A stretch of DNA of 39,104 bases from contig QXYA01000003.1 in NCBI GenBank assembly GCA_009887135.1, forward strand, positions 1 to 39,104, written 5' to 3'. Under the pieces are notes generated by a model. The model saw only the letters and a list, made by a program, of their open reading frames with translations, did not search any database and was not told the DNA's origin. Positions within the stretch are counted from its first letter, which is position 1; each line of letters opens with the position of its first letter. Both the position numbers and the translations under genes were made by a program. This stretch comes from Candidatus Poseidoniales archaeon. Lineage in GTDB: Archaea > Thermoplasmatota > Poseidoniia > Poseidoniales > Poseidoniaceae. Of this stretch, positions 33,261 to 39,104 are shown in pieces.

Positions 33261-33270
33261 GATATTAAAA
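33261..33270 (-). promoter_or_regulatory. TATA-like box for the small two-span protein gene
   Basis: TTTTAATATC on the minus strand is centred 26 nt before the ATG at 33240. It is the clearest TATA-like box in the window and is placed for a leaderless transcript. Confidence 0.55.
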
Positions 33271-33328
33271 GTATCTGTTTAATGCTTAACATTTACCTGA
33301 TTACAGAAGTATAACCTGTTTTTCCGCC

Positions 33329-34096
33329 TTATTCTTCCTCAATAACAGGGAGGATGGCGGCTGCATCGGAATCCAGAGAGACGAGGGCATCGTGAATGGC
33401 CTCAACATATGGGCCTGCAACAGCTCGCTCTCCACCTTCTCGCAGGAGTAATTCCTCCCATTCAGATGCTTCCGATTTGTTTCCTAGGAAAAGGTGGATT
33501 CGATGTAATGCAAGATAGGCCATTGGATTTAGGTGTTCTTCATCCGCATCCCATCCTCGTTCAAAACACGAAATTGCACCTTGTGGACCAGTTAATCTCC
33601 CCTGCATGAGAGCAATCATACCTGCCTGCGACCATGCCAGAGGTAGCTTTCCAATGAGGAGTCCTCTGAAGATGAGCCAGGTTTCACCCCCGCCAATAAC
33701 AACCAATGTTAGGAAAGCAGCCCATTGCTCTAAAGTGGAGAGATCACTCCATGTTTCCACCATTAGGCCAACGACACCTACGCAAAATAACAACCCTGCA
33801 TATGGGGCAACTAGAACATCTCGTTGAGTTCGAGCAAGATGGTATACGCCTGCCACCAAACCAAACCCTCCAAGGGCGGATAGCATTACGAAGTGAGCAT
33901 TTGATCCCATCGGCTTTGGTGCTGCTTGGCCGATTAAAATCAATAAAGCAAGCATTAGCAAAAGCCAACCAAAGCGGGAGCTCGGTTGTGGAAAGGGTTG
34001 GTTCTTACTGTTGTAAAGCAGTGCACTTCCAATGAAGAATTCAAAACAAATCAGAGCCCATCGAAGACTGGATTCATCAGTCAATGGGAGCGCCAT
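33329..34096 (-). CDS. Membrane protein with C-terminal helical (TPR-like) domain
   Basis: 255 residues. Five membrane spans in the first 150 residues, among them WALICFEFFIGSALLY, FGWLLLMLALLILIGQAA, FVMLSALGGFGLVAGVYHLA and AAFLTLVVIGGGETWLIFRG. Then about 100 soluble residues with helix pairs (AGMIALMQGRLTGPQGAISC, LALHRIHLFLGNKSEASEWE) like TPR repeats. It may gather partners at the membrane. I do not recognise a named family. It lies 36 nt downstream of rlmH on the same strand. Confidence 0.72.
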   Translation of the reverse strand: MALPLTDESSLRWALICFEFFIGSALLYNSKNQPFPQPSSRFGWLLLMLALLILIGQAAPKPMGSNAHFVMLSALGGFGLVAGVYHLARTQRDVLVAPYAGLLFCVGVVGLMVETWSDLSTLEQWAAFLTLVVIGGGETWLIFRGLLIGKLPLAWSQAGMIALMQGRLTGPQGAISCFERGWDADEEHLNPMAYLALHRIHLFLGNKSEASEWEELLLREGGERAVAGPYVEAIHDALVSLDSDAAAILPVIEEE

Positions 34097-34132
34097 GATT
34101 CCCCGTTGATGCAGGTCTTCTTTATCGTTCGC

Positions 34133-34555
34133 TCAGTCCTTGTGATACAATGTCCCTTTGAGAATTTCATGGGCACGGTACACTTGTTCAAACAAAATGA
34201 TGGCTGCCATCTCATGTGTAAATGTGAAAGATGACAATGAAATTCGTTGCAATGTGGGCTCTTTTCCATCCCAACCTTCAGCTGGACCAATCGCAAAATG
34301 TGTATCTTCACCACTGATGTTCCATTGCTTTATTTTTGCTGCAAATTCCGTAGACTCAAATGAATCCCCCCGCTCGTCAAGAAGAATCAATCGGCCTTTT
34401 TTTGATTTTAATTTATCCAAGTAAATATCAAGAGAATCATTGTGGACATGCGTCTTCACACCCGCGCTGGACAAGCGTTGCTGGTACATTTCGGCAATAC
34501 TTGCTATGGCCTTGTCTTTGAGTTTCCCATGAAGATGGATGTTGATGCGGCCCAT
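34133..34555 (-). CDS. rlmH: 23S rRNA pseudouridine methyltransferase RlmH (SPOUT family)
   Basis: 140 residues from the ATG at 34555; a longer frame to 34585 adds ten residues that do not fit the family start (MGRINIHLHGKLKD). The SPOUT knot is clear: LILLDERGDSFESTEFA (56-72), HFAIGPAEGWDG (86-97, S-adenosylmethionine loop; bacterial form IGGADG), RISLSSFTFTHEMAA (104-118), LFEQVYRAHEI and the final LYHK. RlmH methylates the pseudouridine at position 1915 (E. coli numbering) in helix 69 of 23S rRNA. Divergent from the small gene at 34628. Confidence 0.9.
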   Translation of the reverse strand: MGRINIHLHGKLKDKAIASIAEMYQQRLSSAGVKTHVHNDSLDIYLDKLKSKKGRLILLDERGDSFESTEFAAKIKQWNISGEDTHFAIGPAEGWDGKEPTLQRISLSSFTFTHEMAAIILFEQVYRAHEILKGTLYHKD

Positions 34556-34627
34556 AACTCTGCGAGAACATGGTTCTTTTTTCATATTCGTACGAAAGAT
34601 GAAAACAAACGCCGATTTGGAAACGTT

Positions 34628-34838
34628 ATGGGATGGTGGCCTTTTGGTAAGAAATCAGATTCTAAAAGACAAATCATCAACGATCCTCTAAGGAAAGATA
34701 CCAGAGTATGGCTCTCTGAATTGAGGGATATCTGTGAAATGAATTTCTTGTTCAGATGATGAATGGATCTCTTGGCTTGACAATGATAATTTTTGGAAGC
34801 CAGGATGGCGCCCTGATCAAGAAGATAACGAGGATTGA
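34628..34838 (+). pseudogene. Small acidic-tailed protein gene with a +1 frame break
   Basis: The ATG at 34628 opens a frame starting MGWWPFGKKSDSKRQ and running to CEMNFLFR, stop at 34757-34759. Right there the +1 frame continues with a matching style: DDEWISWLDNDNFWKPGWRP, then DQEDNED and a TGA at 34836-34838, 25 nt before the next start. Joined, they give a product of about 70 residues, basic at the start and acidic at the end. The simplest reading is one extra base (or two missing) near 34754-34759. A programmed +1 shift at AGA-TGA is also possible. No family is recognised. Confidence 0.45.
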
Positions 34839-34863
34839 AGAAGGAGTCCTTTCTCGTAGAACC

Positions 34864-35553
34864 ATGAGCAAGTCCTCGCTTCATGTATTACAAACATGCC
34901 CGTTCTGTTGGAAAGTTCGGGGAGTAATTGAGCACCTTGGAATTGATGCCCAAGAGATTCAGGTAAACGCCATGAAGCAAAAAAAAGAACTTGCATTTAC
35001 AGATGGATGGACTAAAGTTCCAGTTTTTACAGATCATGAAGGCACGGTAGTTGTTGACTCAACACCCATTATGTTGTACATTGATGACAAGTATAACCAA
35101 GGTAAATTATCCTCTGGAAAGGGTACTGAGCGTTATGATGGCATGATGAATCACGTTGACACGGTATGGAAGAATGCTACAATTCCAATTCTCTATGGCT
35201 CTCTCGGTTCCGCATTTAGTACTACTCGTCGAATTTCAAAACTTGAGAAATTCGGATTCATTTCCCGGCGCCTCTATGCATGGGCAGGATTTCCAATCAT
35301 GTGGGGAATCATTGCAAAAAAGCGTGTGAAGAAGGATGGGCGAACTCCTAAGAAACTATGGCATGATCTCTTGACAGAATACACCGAATCATTCGAAGGA
35401 AAGGATTTCTTCGGCGGAGAGCAACCAAATCTTGTCGACTTTGCTGCATTTGGCTACATGCGTTCAGTCTCACCATTCAAGCAATTCAGACTTCTAGAAG
35501 AACACGAAAATGGAATGATCTGGTATCGTAAGATGGAACAACATCTCAACTGA
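34864..35553 (+). CDS. Glutaredoxin/glutathione S-transferase-like protein
   Basis: 229 residues from the ATG at 34864, where the thioredoxin fold begins: SLHVLQTCPFCWKVRG with redox Cys 12 and Cys 15. Next come TDGWTKVPVFTDHEG (cis-Pro of VPV) and VVVDSTPIMLYIDDKY, the GST N-terminal pattern. The rest is the helical GST C-terminal domain, ending DFFGGEQPNLVDFAAFGYMR, the usual PNLVDFA motif. The CPFC centre suggests thiol-disulfide or GSH-like reductase work. The natural thiol in this organism is unknown. Longer starts at 34756 would add residues foreign to the fold. Confidence 0.82.
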   Translation: MSKSSLHVLQTCPFCWKVRGVIEHLGIDAQEIQVNAMKQKKELAFTDGWTKVPVFTDHEGTVVVDSTPIMLYIDDKYNQGKLSSGKGTERYDGMMNHVDTVWKNATIPILYGSLGSAFSTTRRISKLEKFGFISRRLYAWAGFPIMWGIIAKKRVKKDGRTPKKLWHDLLTEYTESFEGKDFFGGEQPNLVDFAAFGYMRSVSPFKQFRLLEEHENGMIWYRKMEQHLN

Positions 35554-35562
35554 AGTGATCAT

Positions 35563-36429
35563 TTGGAAATCATCTCTGTGAACGAACTTGATTTCAAGCC
35601 TATTTCACAAGGTAGTTCGTTCTTAGGAAGTGACAAAGGAGGCTGGATTTATGCAAGCCAAAGACCACGATATGAGGTTCAACTACCTGATTATTACATT
35701 CTTGAGAACCCTATTACACGAATGCAAGTCGCTCGTTTACTCGGGGAAGACGATGAAGTTGAAGATTCCGCAGAACCAATGATTGGACTCATTGGAAGCG
35801 AGATAGAAGCCCTTCGCAAACAGATTGAACAACAACTCGATTTCGATTCTTTGTCTGGTGAATGGGAAGTACGTCCGCCGTCTTTTCCAGAATGGCGTCA
35901 TGCACGTGATGAAATCCATCTTGATTCTGGGGTCGTCGAAATATTAGGGGATGCTGCAGCTGCAAATCATCGCGGTGCAATGATGGATGGACGTGTTCGT
36001 CCGATTGAAACCACTGGCCCGTTACAATACCATCGATTGGCAGTGGAGATGCATCCCAAACGGAAAGGTGTTTTTGCAACCTCAAATATTCCTGTTGACC
36101 GTTCACTCACCAATACAGTAGTACGCTTTGTTATATCACCCGTACGTGATTATCCAGCGAGAAGAGTTCCTAAAACTGCGGACTCTTGGGGTAATTTCAG
36201 AACAGAAATCCTATGGACTACGTTGCTTGGAATCATTCCCTCTTTTCTCATTCCTATTCTGCGTGGTTTCGACACATATGCGCTCGATGGATGGCCGAAC
36301 CTTCTGTTTGGAGGACTTGTTGCTGGGTTCGTAACTGGAGCCATATGGAGACCAAGAAGGCCGACAATTTCCTTTGAGGAAGGAGTTGTTCAAGAATCTG
36401 AAGACTCGCTCGCTAATGTTTCCCAGTAA
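35563..36429 (+). CDS. Formylglycine-generating-enzyme-like domain fused to membrane spans
   Basis: 288 residues. The first 200 follow the FGE-sulfatase (SUMF1) domain in outline: SSFLGSDKGGWIYASQRPRY (about 18-37) then EVQLPDYYILENPITRMQVA, a PSFPEWRHARDE segment like the usual PTEAEWEYAAR, and VVRFVISPVRD near the domain end. The active-site Cys pair of true FGE is not seen, so it is probably a non-catalytic binder or a divergent enzyme. Two membrane spans follow (TTLLGIIPSFLIPIL and LLFGGLVAGFVTGAIW) with an acidic end. Start codon is uncertain: TTG at 35563 or GTG at 35578. Its 3' end overlaps maeB by 40 nt. The FGE link is by pattern only. Confidence 0.6.
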   Translation: MEIISVNELDFKPISQGSSFLGSDKGGWIYASQRPRYEVQLPDYYILENPITRMQVARLLGEDDEVEDSAEPMIGLIGSEIEALRKQIEQQLDFDSLSGEWEVRPPSFPEWRHARDEIHLDSGVVEILGDAAAANHRGAMMDGRVRPIETTGPLQYHRLAVEMHPKRKGVFATSNIPVDRSLTNTVVRFVISPVRDYPARRVPKTADSWGNFRTEILWTTLLGIIPSFLIPILRGFDTYALDGWPNLLFGGLVAGFVTGAIWRPRRPTISFEEGVVQESEDSLANVSQ

Positions 36430-38708
36430 GAATCCTTACGCATAGCATCAGCAACACAAATTGCAGTCATGTTGACGATATGGCGAACACCGTCTTGACG
36501 GGCAACAAGTTGAACTGGGTTTTTCATTCCTTCAAGAATAGGACCAGTCATTTCAGCATCGGCGAGTTGTTCAAGCATCTTGTAAACGATATTCGCTGAA
36601 GCAAGGTTCGGAAGTACCAAAATGTTTGCTGGGCCAGTAAATTCCATGAACGGATATTCTTGCTGAACTGTTGGATCGAGAGCTGTATCTGCTTGCATTG
36701 GCCCATCGATAACAAGAGTTGGATCGAGAATCCTTGCCATCTCAACAGCCTCTTCAATACGATCACTGCGCTGAGCACGGGTACTTCCAAAGTTTGAGAA
36801 TGAAAGCATTGCAACCTTTGGACTCACGCCAAATCTTCGTGCCACCTTTGCAGTTTGAACTGCAATTTCAGCAAGTGTGCGGCTATCGGGATAGACATTC
36901 ACGGTTGCATCTGCAAGGAAGAGTATACGTCCTTTGATGGTCACCATGTAGCAACCAATCAGGCAATGGGCATCTTCTGAAGGACCGATTGTTTCCAAAA
37001 CAGGACGCAGAACATCGCTGTAATTTCGACTGACTCCTCCAACGAATCCATCAGCATCCCCTGATTCAACCATTTGGCTTGCAAAGTATGGACGACTCTT
37101 GAGCAGACGGGCTGCATCAACTCGTGTAACACCCTTGCGCTTTCTACGCTCGAACAACTTCTCTGCATAGACTCCTTTTCTTCGTTGGTCAGTGCGAGGG
37201 TCGTAGGCTTCGTATTCGAAATCAAAATGCATTTCCTCCATCATTCGAGCGATCCGATCTTTAGGGCCGAGTAAAATTGGTTTGCAAATCTTCTGCTCAG
37301 CCAATTGAGCAGCAGCGCGAATAACTTTCTCATTGTCCCCTTCAGGGAATACAATTCTCTTACCTCTTCGACGGACCTGGTTGATGACACTACGCATAAT
37401 GGAGTATGTCATTCCTAATCGAGCTTCGAGTGATTCCTTATAGCCTTGAAGAGAGAACTCTTCTTTGGTCACGGAAGTAATTCCTTCGTCAACAGCAGCC
37501 TGTGCTACTGCAGAAGCCTCCCAGATTAATACGCGCCGATCGAATGGTTTGGGGATGATATATTCGGGACCATATTCCATCGTTGCACCATCATAGGCCG
37601 TTGAAATGGAATCTGGAACGGGTTCTTTTGCTAATGCAGCAAGCGATCGTGTTGCTGCCATTTTCATGTTTTGAGTAATATCTCTTGCACGTACGTCAAG
37701 AGCGCCTCGGAAGATGTAAGGGAAACCTAAGACATTGTTCACCTGGTTTGCATAATCAGAGCGCCCTGTCGCAATAATTGCATCAGTACGAACTTCAAGA
37801 ATTTCTTCTGGAAGAATTTCAGGAGTTGGATTCGCAAGTGCGAAGATAATTGGATTGGCTGCCATCGAAGCAATCATTTCTTTTGAGACAAGTCCCCCTT
37901 TCGATAGGCCAAGAAGTACGTCGGCGCCAATCATGGCTTCAGCAAGAGGGCCATCTGGACAATCGACAGCAAATTTAGCCTTGTATTCATTGAGTTCTCC
38001 TTTGTTGAGTCTGCTGATCGTAATAATCCCCTGAGAATCAACCATCTTGATATTCGAACGCTTCACACCAAGAGCAACATAATGCTCTGAACAAGCAAAC
38101 GCAGATGCTCCAGCACCAAGGACAACGACGTTGATTGTGTCCAGTTCCTTTTCTTGTAATTCTACTGCATTCAATAAAGCAGCACCGGAAATAATAGCTG
38201 TGCCGTGTTGATCATCGTGCATGACTGGGATGTCTGTCGCCTCTGCAATTCTTCGTTCAATTTCAAAGCATTCTGGAGCCTTTATATCTTCAAGATTGAT
38301 TCCTCCAAATGTTTTGGAAATATTAACAACTGTCGAAATAAACTCCTCAGGATCGGTCGTATCAACCTCAATATCGAACACATCAATGTCTGCGAATGTC
38401 TTCAGCAGAAGGCCTTTTCCTTCCATGACGGGTTTACTGGCCAAAGCACCAATGTTTCCTAAACCCAACACGGCGGTTCCGTTTGAAATAACGGCAACCA
38501 AATTTCCTTTGGATGTATAGCGATACGCATCCTCTGGTCTTTTAGCAATTTCAAGACAGGGGTATGCGACTCCAGGGGAATAAGCAAGGGAAAGTTCGTG
38601 TGCTGTTGCGTGTGGTTTTGTTGGCACAACCTTGATTTTTCCACGCGGTTCTTTTTCGTGATACTCAAGTGTTTCACGGCGGAGAATTTCGTCTCTCTTT
38701 TTCTTCAT
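36390..38708 (-). CDS. maeB: NADP-dependent malic enzyme with C-terminal phosphotransacetylase domain
   Basis: The 772-residue, two-domain protein has the size of bacterial MaeB (about 760). The N-terminal malic domain has AYSPGVAYPCLEIAK and GNIGALASKPVMEGK. The nucleotide domain has VVLGAGASAFACSEHY, MHDDQHGTAI and FALANPTPEI. The C-terminal phosphotransacetylase-like region begins at about 440 (RRRGKRIVFPEGDNEKVIRA) and holds VGGVSRNYSDVLRPVLE. It turns malate into pyruvate, CO2 and NADPH; the C-terminal part is usually regulatory (acetyl-CoA). An AGGGGAT lies before the ATG at 38708. It is divergent from pyruvate kinase and probably a bacterial acquisition. Confidence 0.95.
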   Translation of the reverse strand: MKKKRDEILRRETLEYHEKEPRGKIKVVPTKPHATAHELSLAYSPGVAYPCLEIAKRPEDAYRYTSKGNLVAVISNGTAVLGLGNIGALASKPVMEGKGLLLKTFADIDVFDIEVDTTDPEEFISTVVNISKTFGGINLEDIKAPECFEIERRIAEATDIPVMHDDQHGTAIISGAALLNAVELQEKELDTINVVVLGAGASAFACSEHYVALGVKRSNIKMVDSQGIITISRLNKGELNEYKAKFAVDCPDGPLAEAMIGADVLLGLSKGGLVSKEMIASMAANPIIFALANPTPEILPEEILEVRTDAIIATGRSDYANQVNNVLGFPYIFRGALDVRARDITQNMKMAATRSLAALAKEPVPDSISTAYDGATMEYGPEYIIPKPFDRRVLIWEASAVAQAAVDEGITSVTKEEFSLQGYKESLEARLGMTYSIMRSVINQVRRRGKRIVFPEGDNEKVIRAAAQLAEQKICKPILLGPKDRIARMMEEMHFDFEYEAYDPRTDQRRKGVYAEKLFERRKRKGVTRVDAARLLKSRPYFASQMVESGDADGFVGGVSRNYSDVLRPVLETIGPSEDAHCLIGCYMVTIKGRILFLADATVNVYPDSRTLAEIAVQTAKVARRFGVSPKVAMLSFSNFGSTRAQRSDRIEEAVEMARILDPTLVIDGPMQADTALDPTVQQEYPFMEFTGPANILVLPNLASANIVYKMLEQLADAEMTGPILEGMKNPVQLVARQDGVRHIVNMTAICVADAMRKDSYWETLASESSDS

Positions 38709-38861
38709 GTTTCTATCCCCTAATCCTCTCTTGGTTGCATCAATGGTTTGAGCATTGTTCCTTGATTGGTCTCGAAGGAGGGTTTCTGTAACTCGTTTTC
38801 ATGAACCAATGATTGTAAGGACTATGGGTTGCTTGCTCTTGTTGAGGTTTGAGGAGAGACC
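38709..38861. promoter_or_regulatory. Shared divergent promoter region of maeB and pyk
   Basis: The 153-nt spacer between the two starts holds an AGGGGAT before maeB and a GAGGAGAG before pyk, so both messages have leaders with ribosome binding sites, unlike the leaderless genes elsewhere. No clear palindrome or T-run was found. Both genes make pyruvate, so joint control is plausible. Confidence 0.4.
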
Positions 38862-39104
38862 ATGCGTTCGAGAATCATCGCAACAATCGGCCCAGCAAGC
38901 AACGGCGTTGAGACGTTGAAACAGATGATTGAAGCCGGCATGGATATTGCTCGGCTCAATTATTCTCATGGCGATTTTAAGGGCAAGGAGCAAACAATAC
39001 AGAACATTCGTTCGGCGGAAACAGAAGCTGGAAAATATGTTGGGTTGCTAGCTGATCTTCCCGGCCCAAAACTACGGTTGGGAACCTTCGAAGGTGAAGT
39101 CGTC
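38862..39104 (+). CDS. pyk: Pyruvate kinase (N-terminal part, truncated by window end)
   Basis: The first 81 residues are in the window. RSRIIATIGPASNGVETLKQ then MIEAGMDIARLNYSHGD is the classic N-terminal core of pyruvate kinase. The Arg of ARLNYSHGD binds substrate, and LLADLPGPKLRLG follows as expected. Pyruvate kinase turns phosphoenolpyruvate and ADP into pyruvate and ATP. GAGGAGAG precedes the ATG by four bases, so the start is firm. The metal-binding and allosteric parts are outside the window. Confidence 0.95.
   Translation, partial: MRSRIIATIGPASNGVETLKQMIEAGMDIARLNYSHGDFKGKEQTIQNIRSAETEAGKYVGLLADLPGPKLRLGTFEGEVV

Noticed and set aside
34442..34627. Longer plus-strand frame leading into the small gene at 34628
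   Set aside because: It overlaps rlmH on the other strand, and the protein-like part begins with MGWWPFG.
34756..34863. Upstream extension of the GST-like gene
   Set aside because: The thioredoxin fold starts at 34864; the upstream part covers the other frame of the small broken gene.

Overview
The window looks like a compact archaeal chromosome segment, most likely from a marine planktonic euryarchaeon of the Marine Group II (Poseidoniales) type. The archaeal marks are an archaeal initiator tRNA, RadA recombinase with an N-terminal helix-hairpin-helix domain, archaeal FtsZ, Fap7/AK6-like adenylate kinase, archaeal-type phosphoglycerate kinase, a CDP-alcohol phosphotransferase of the archaetidylinositol-phosphate type, and start codons with TATA-like boxes about 26 nt upstream (leaderless transcripts). 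Mixed in are enzymes of bacterial type: exonuclease VII (xseA/xseB), an E. coli-like NADP isocitrate dehydrogenase, a malic enzyme fused to a phosphotransacetylase domain, RlmH and a PduO-type cobalamin adenosyltransferase. This mixture and the large surface proteins with thrombospondin type 3 repeats fit Marine Group II. The taxonomic call is an inference, not proven by any single gene here.

Layout. 1-2021: end of an unknown gene, then a tight xseA-xseB-MIP18-like operon on the + strand. 1961-9132: minus-strand genes for a polytopic membrane protein, a histone-fold protein with a striking H2A-like third helix, an M24 metallopeptidase, an orphan DNA methyltransferase and a 1027-residue surface protein. 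9271-11865: pgk and an adenosine/SAH-type deaminase (+). 11866-18280: minus-strand small membrane protein, Ca2+/H+ antiporter, 1109-residue surface protein, CDP-alcohol phosphotransferase and AK6-like kinase. 18344-22722: a stand-alone Lrp-type RAM domain, a helical protein, initiator tRNA (-), a lipoprotein, radA and ftsZ. 22723-26273: Reeler-like membrane protein, unknown acidic protein, OsmC, icd and a methyltransferase. 26276-29656: a giant helical-repeat protein ending in a PIN nuclease domain. 29777-34555: b561-like membrane protein, DHH phosphoesterase, Nudix, cobalamin adenosyltransferase, DUF2203, two membrane proteins and rlmH. 34628-36429: a frame-broken small gene, a glutaredoxin/GST-like protein and a formylglycine-enzyme-like membrane protein. 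36390-39104: maeB and, divergent from it, the start of pyruvate kinase.

How the genes fit together. Four central-carbon enzymes lie in the window (Pgk, Icd, malic enzyme, pyruvate kinase), two of them divergent at the pyruvate node. DNA upkeep is represented by XseAB, RadA, the methyltransferase and the histone-fold protein, and division by FtsZ. The two giant surface proteins share one plan: signal peptide, beta-rich outer region, one membrane span, charged inner tail.

The genome is very tight. No gene-free stretch exceeds 300 nt (the longest are 38709-38861 and 9133-9270), and most convergent neighbours abut or overlap. No CRISPR array, insertion sequence, integrase or rRNA was seen. The best candidates for something new are the histone-fold protein (2823-3608), the helical-repeat/PIN protein (26276-29656), the propeller nested in an IPT domain (6049-9132) and the degenerate formylglycine-enzyme-like membrane protein (35563-36429).
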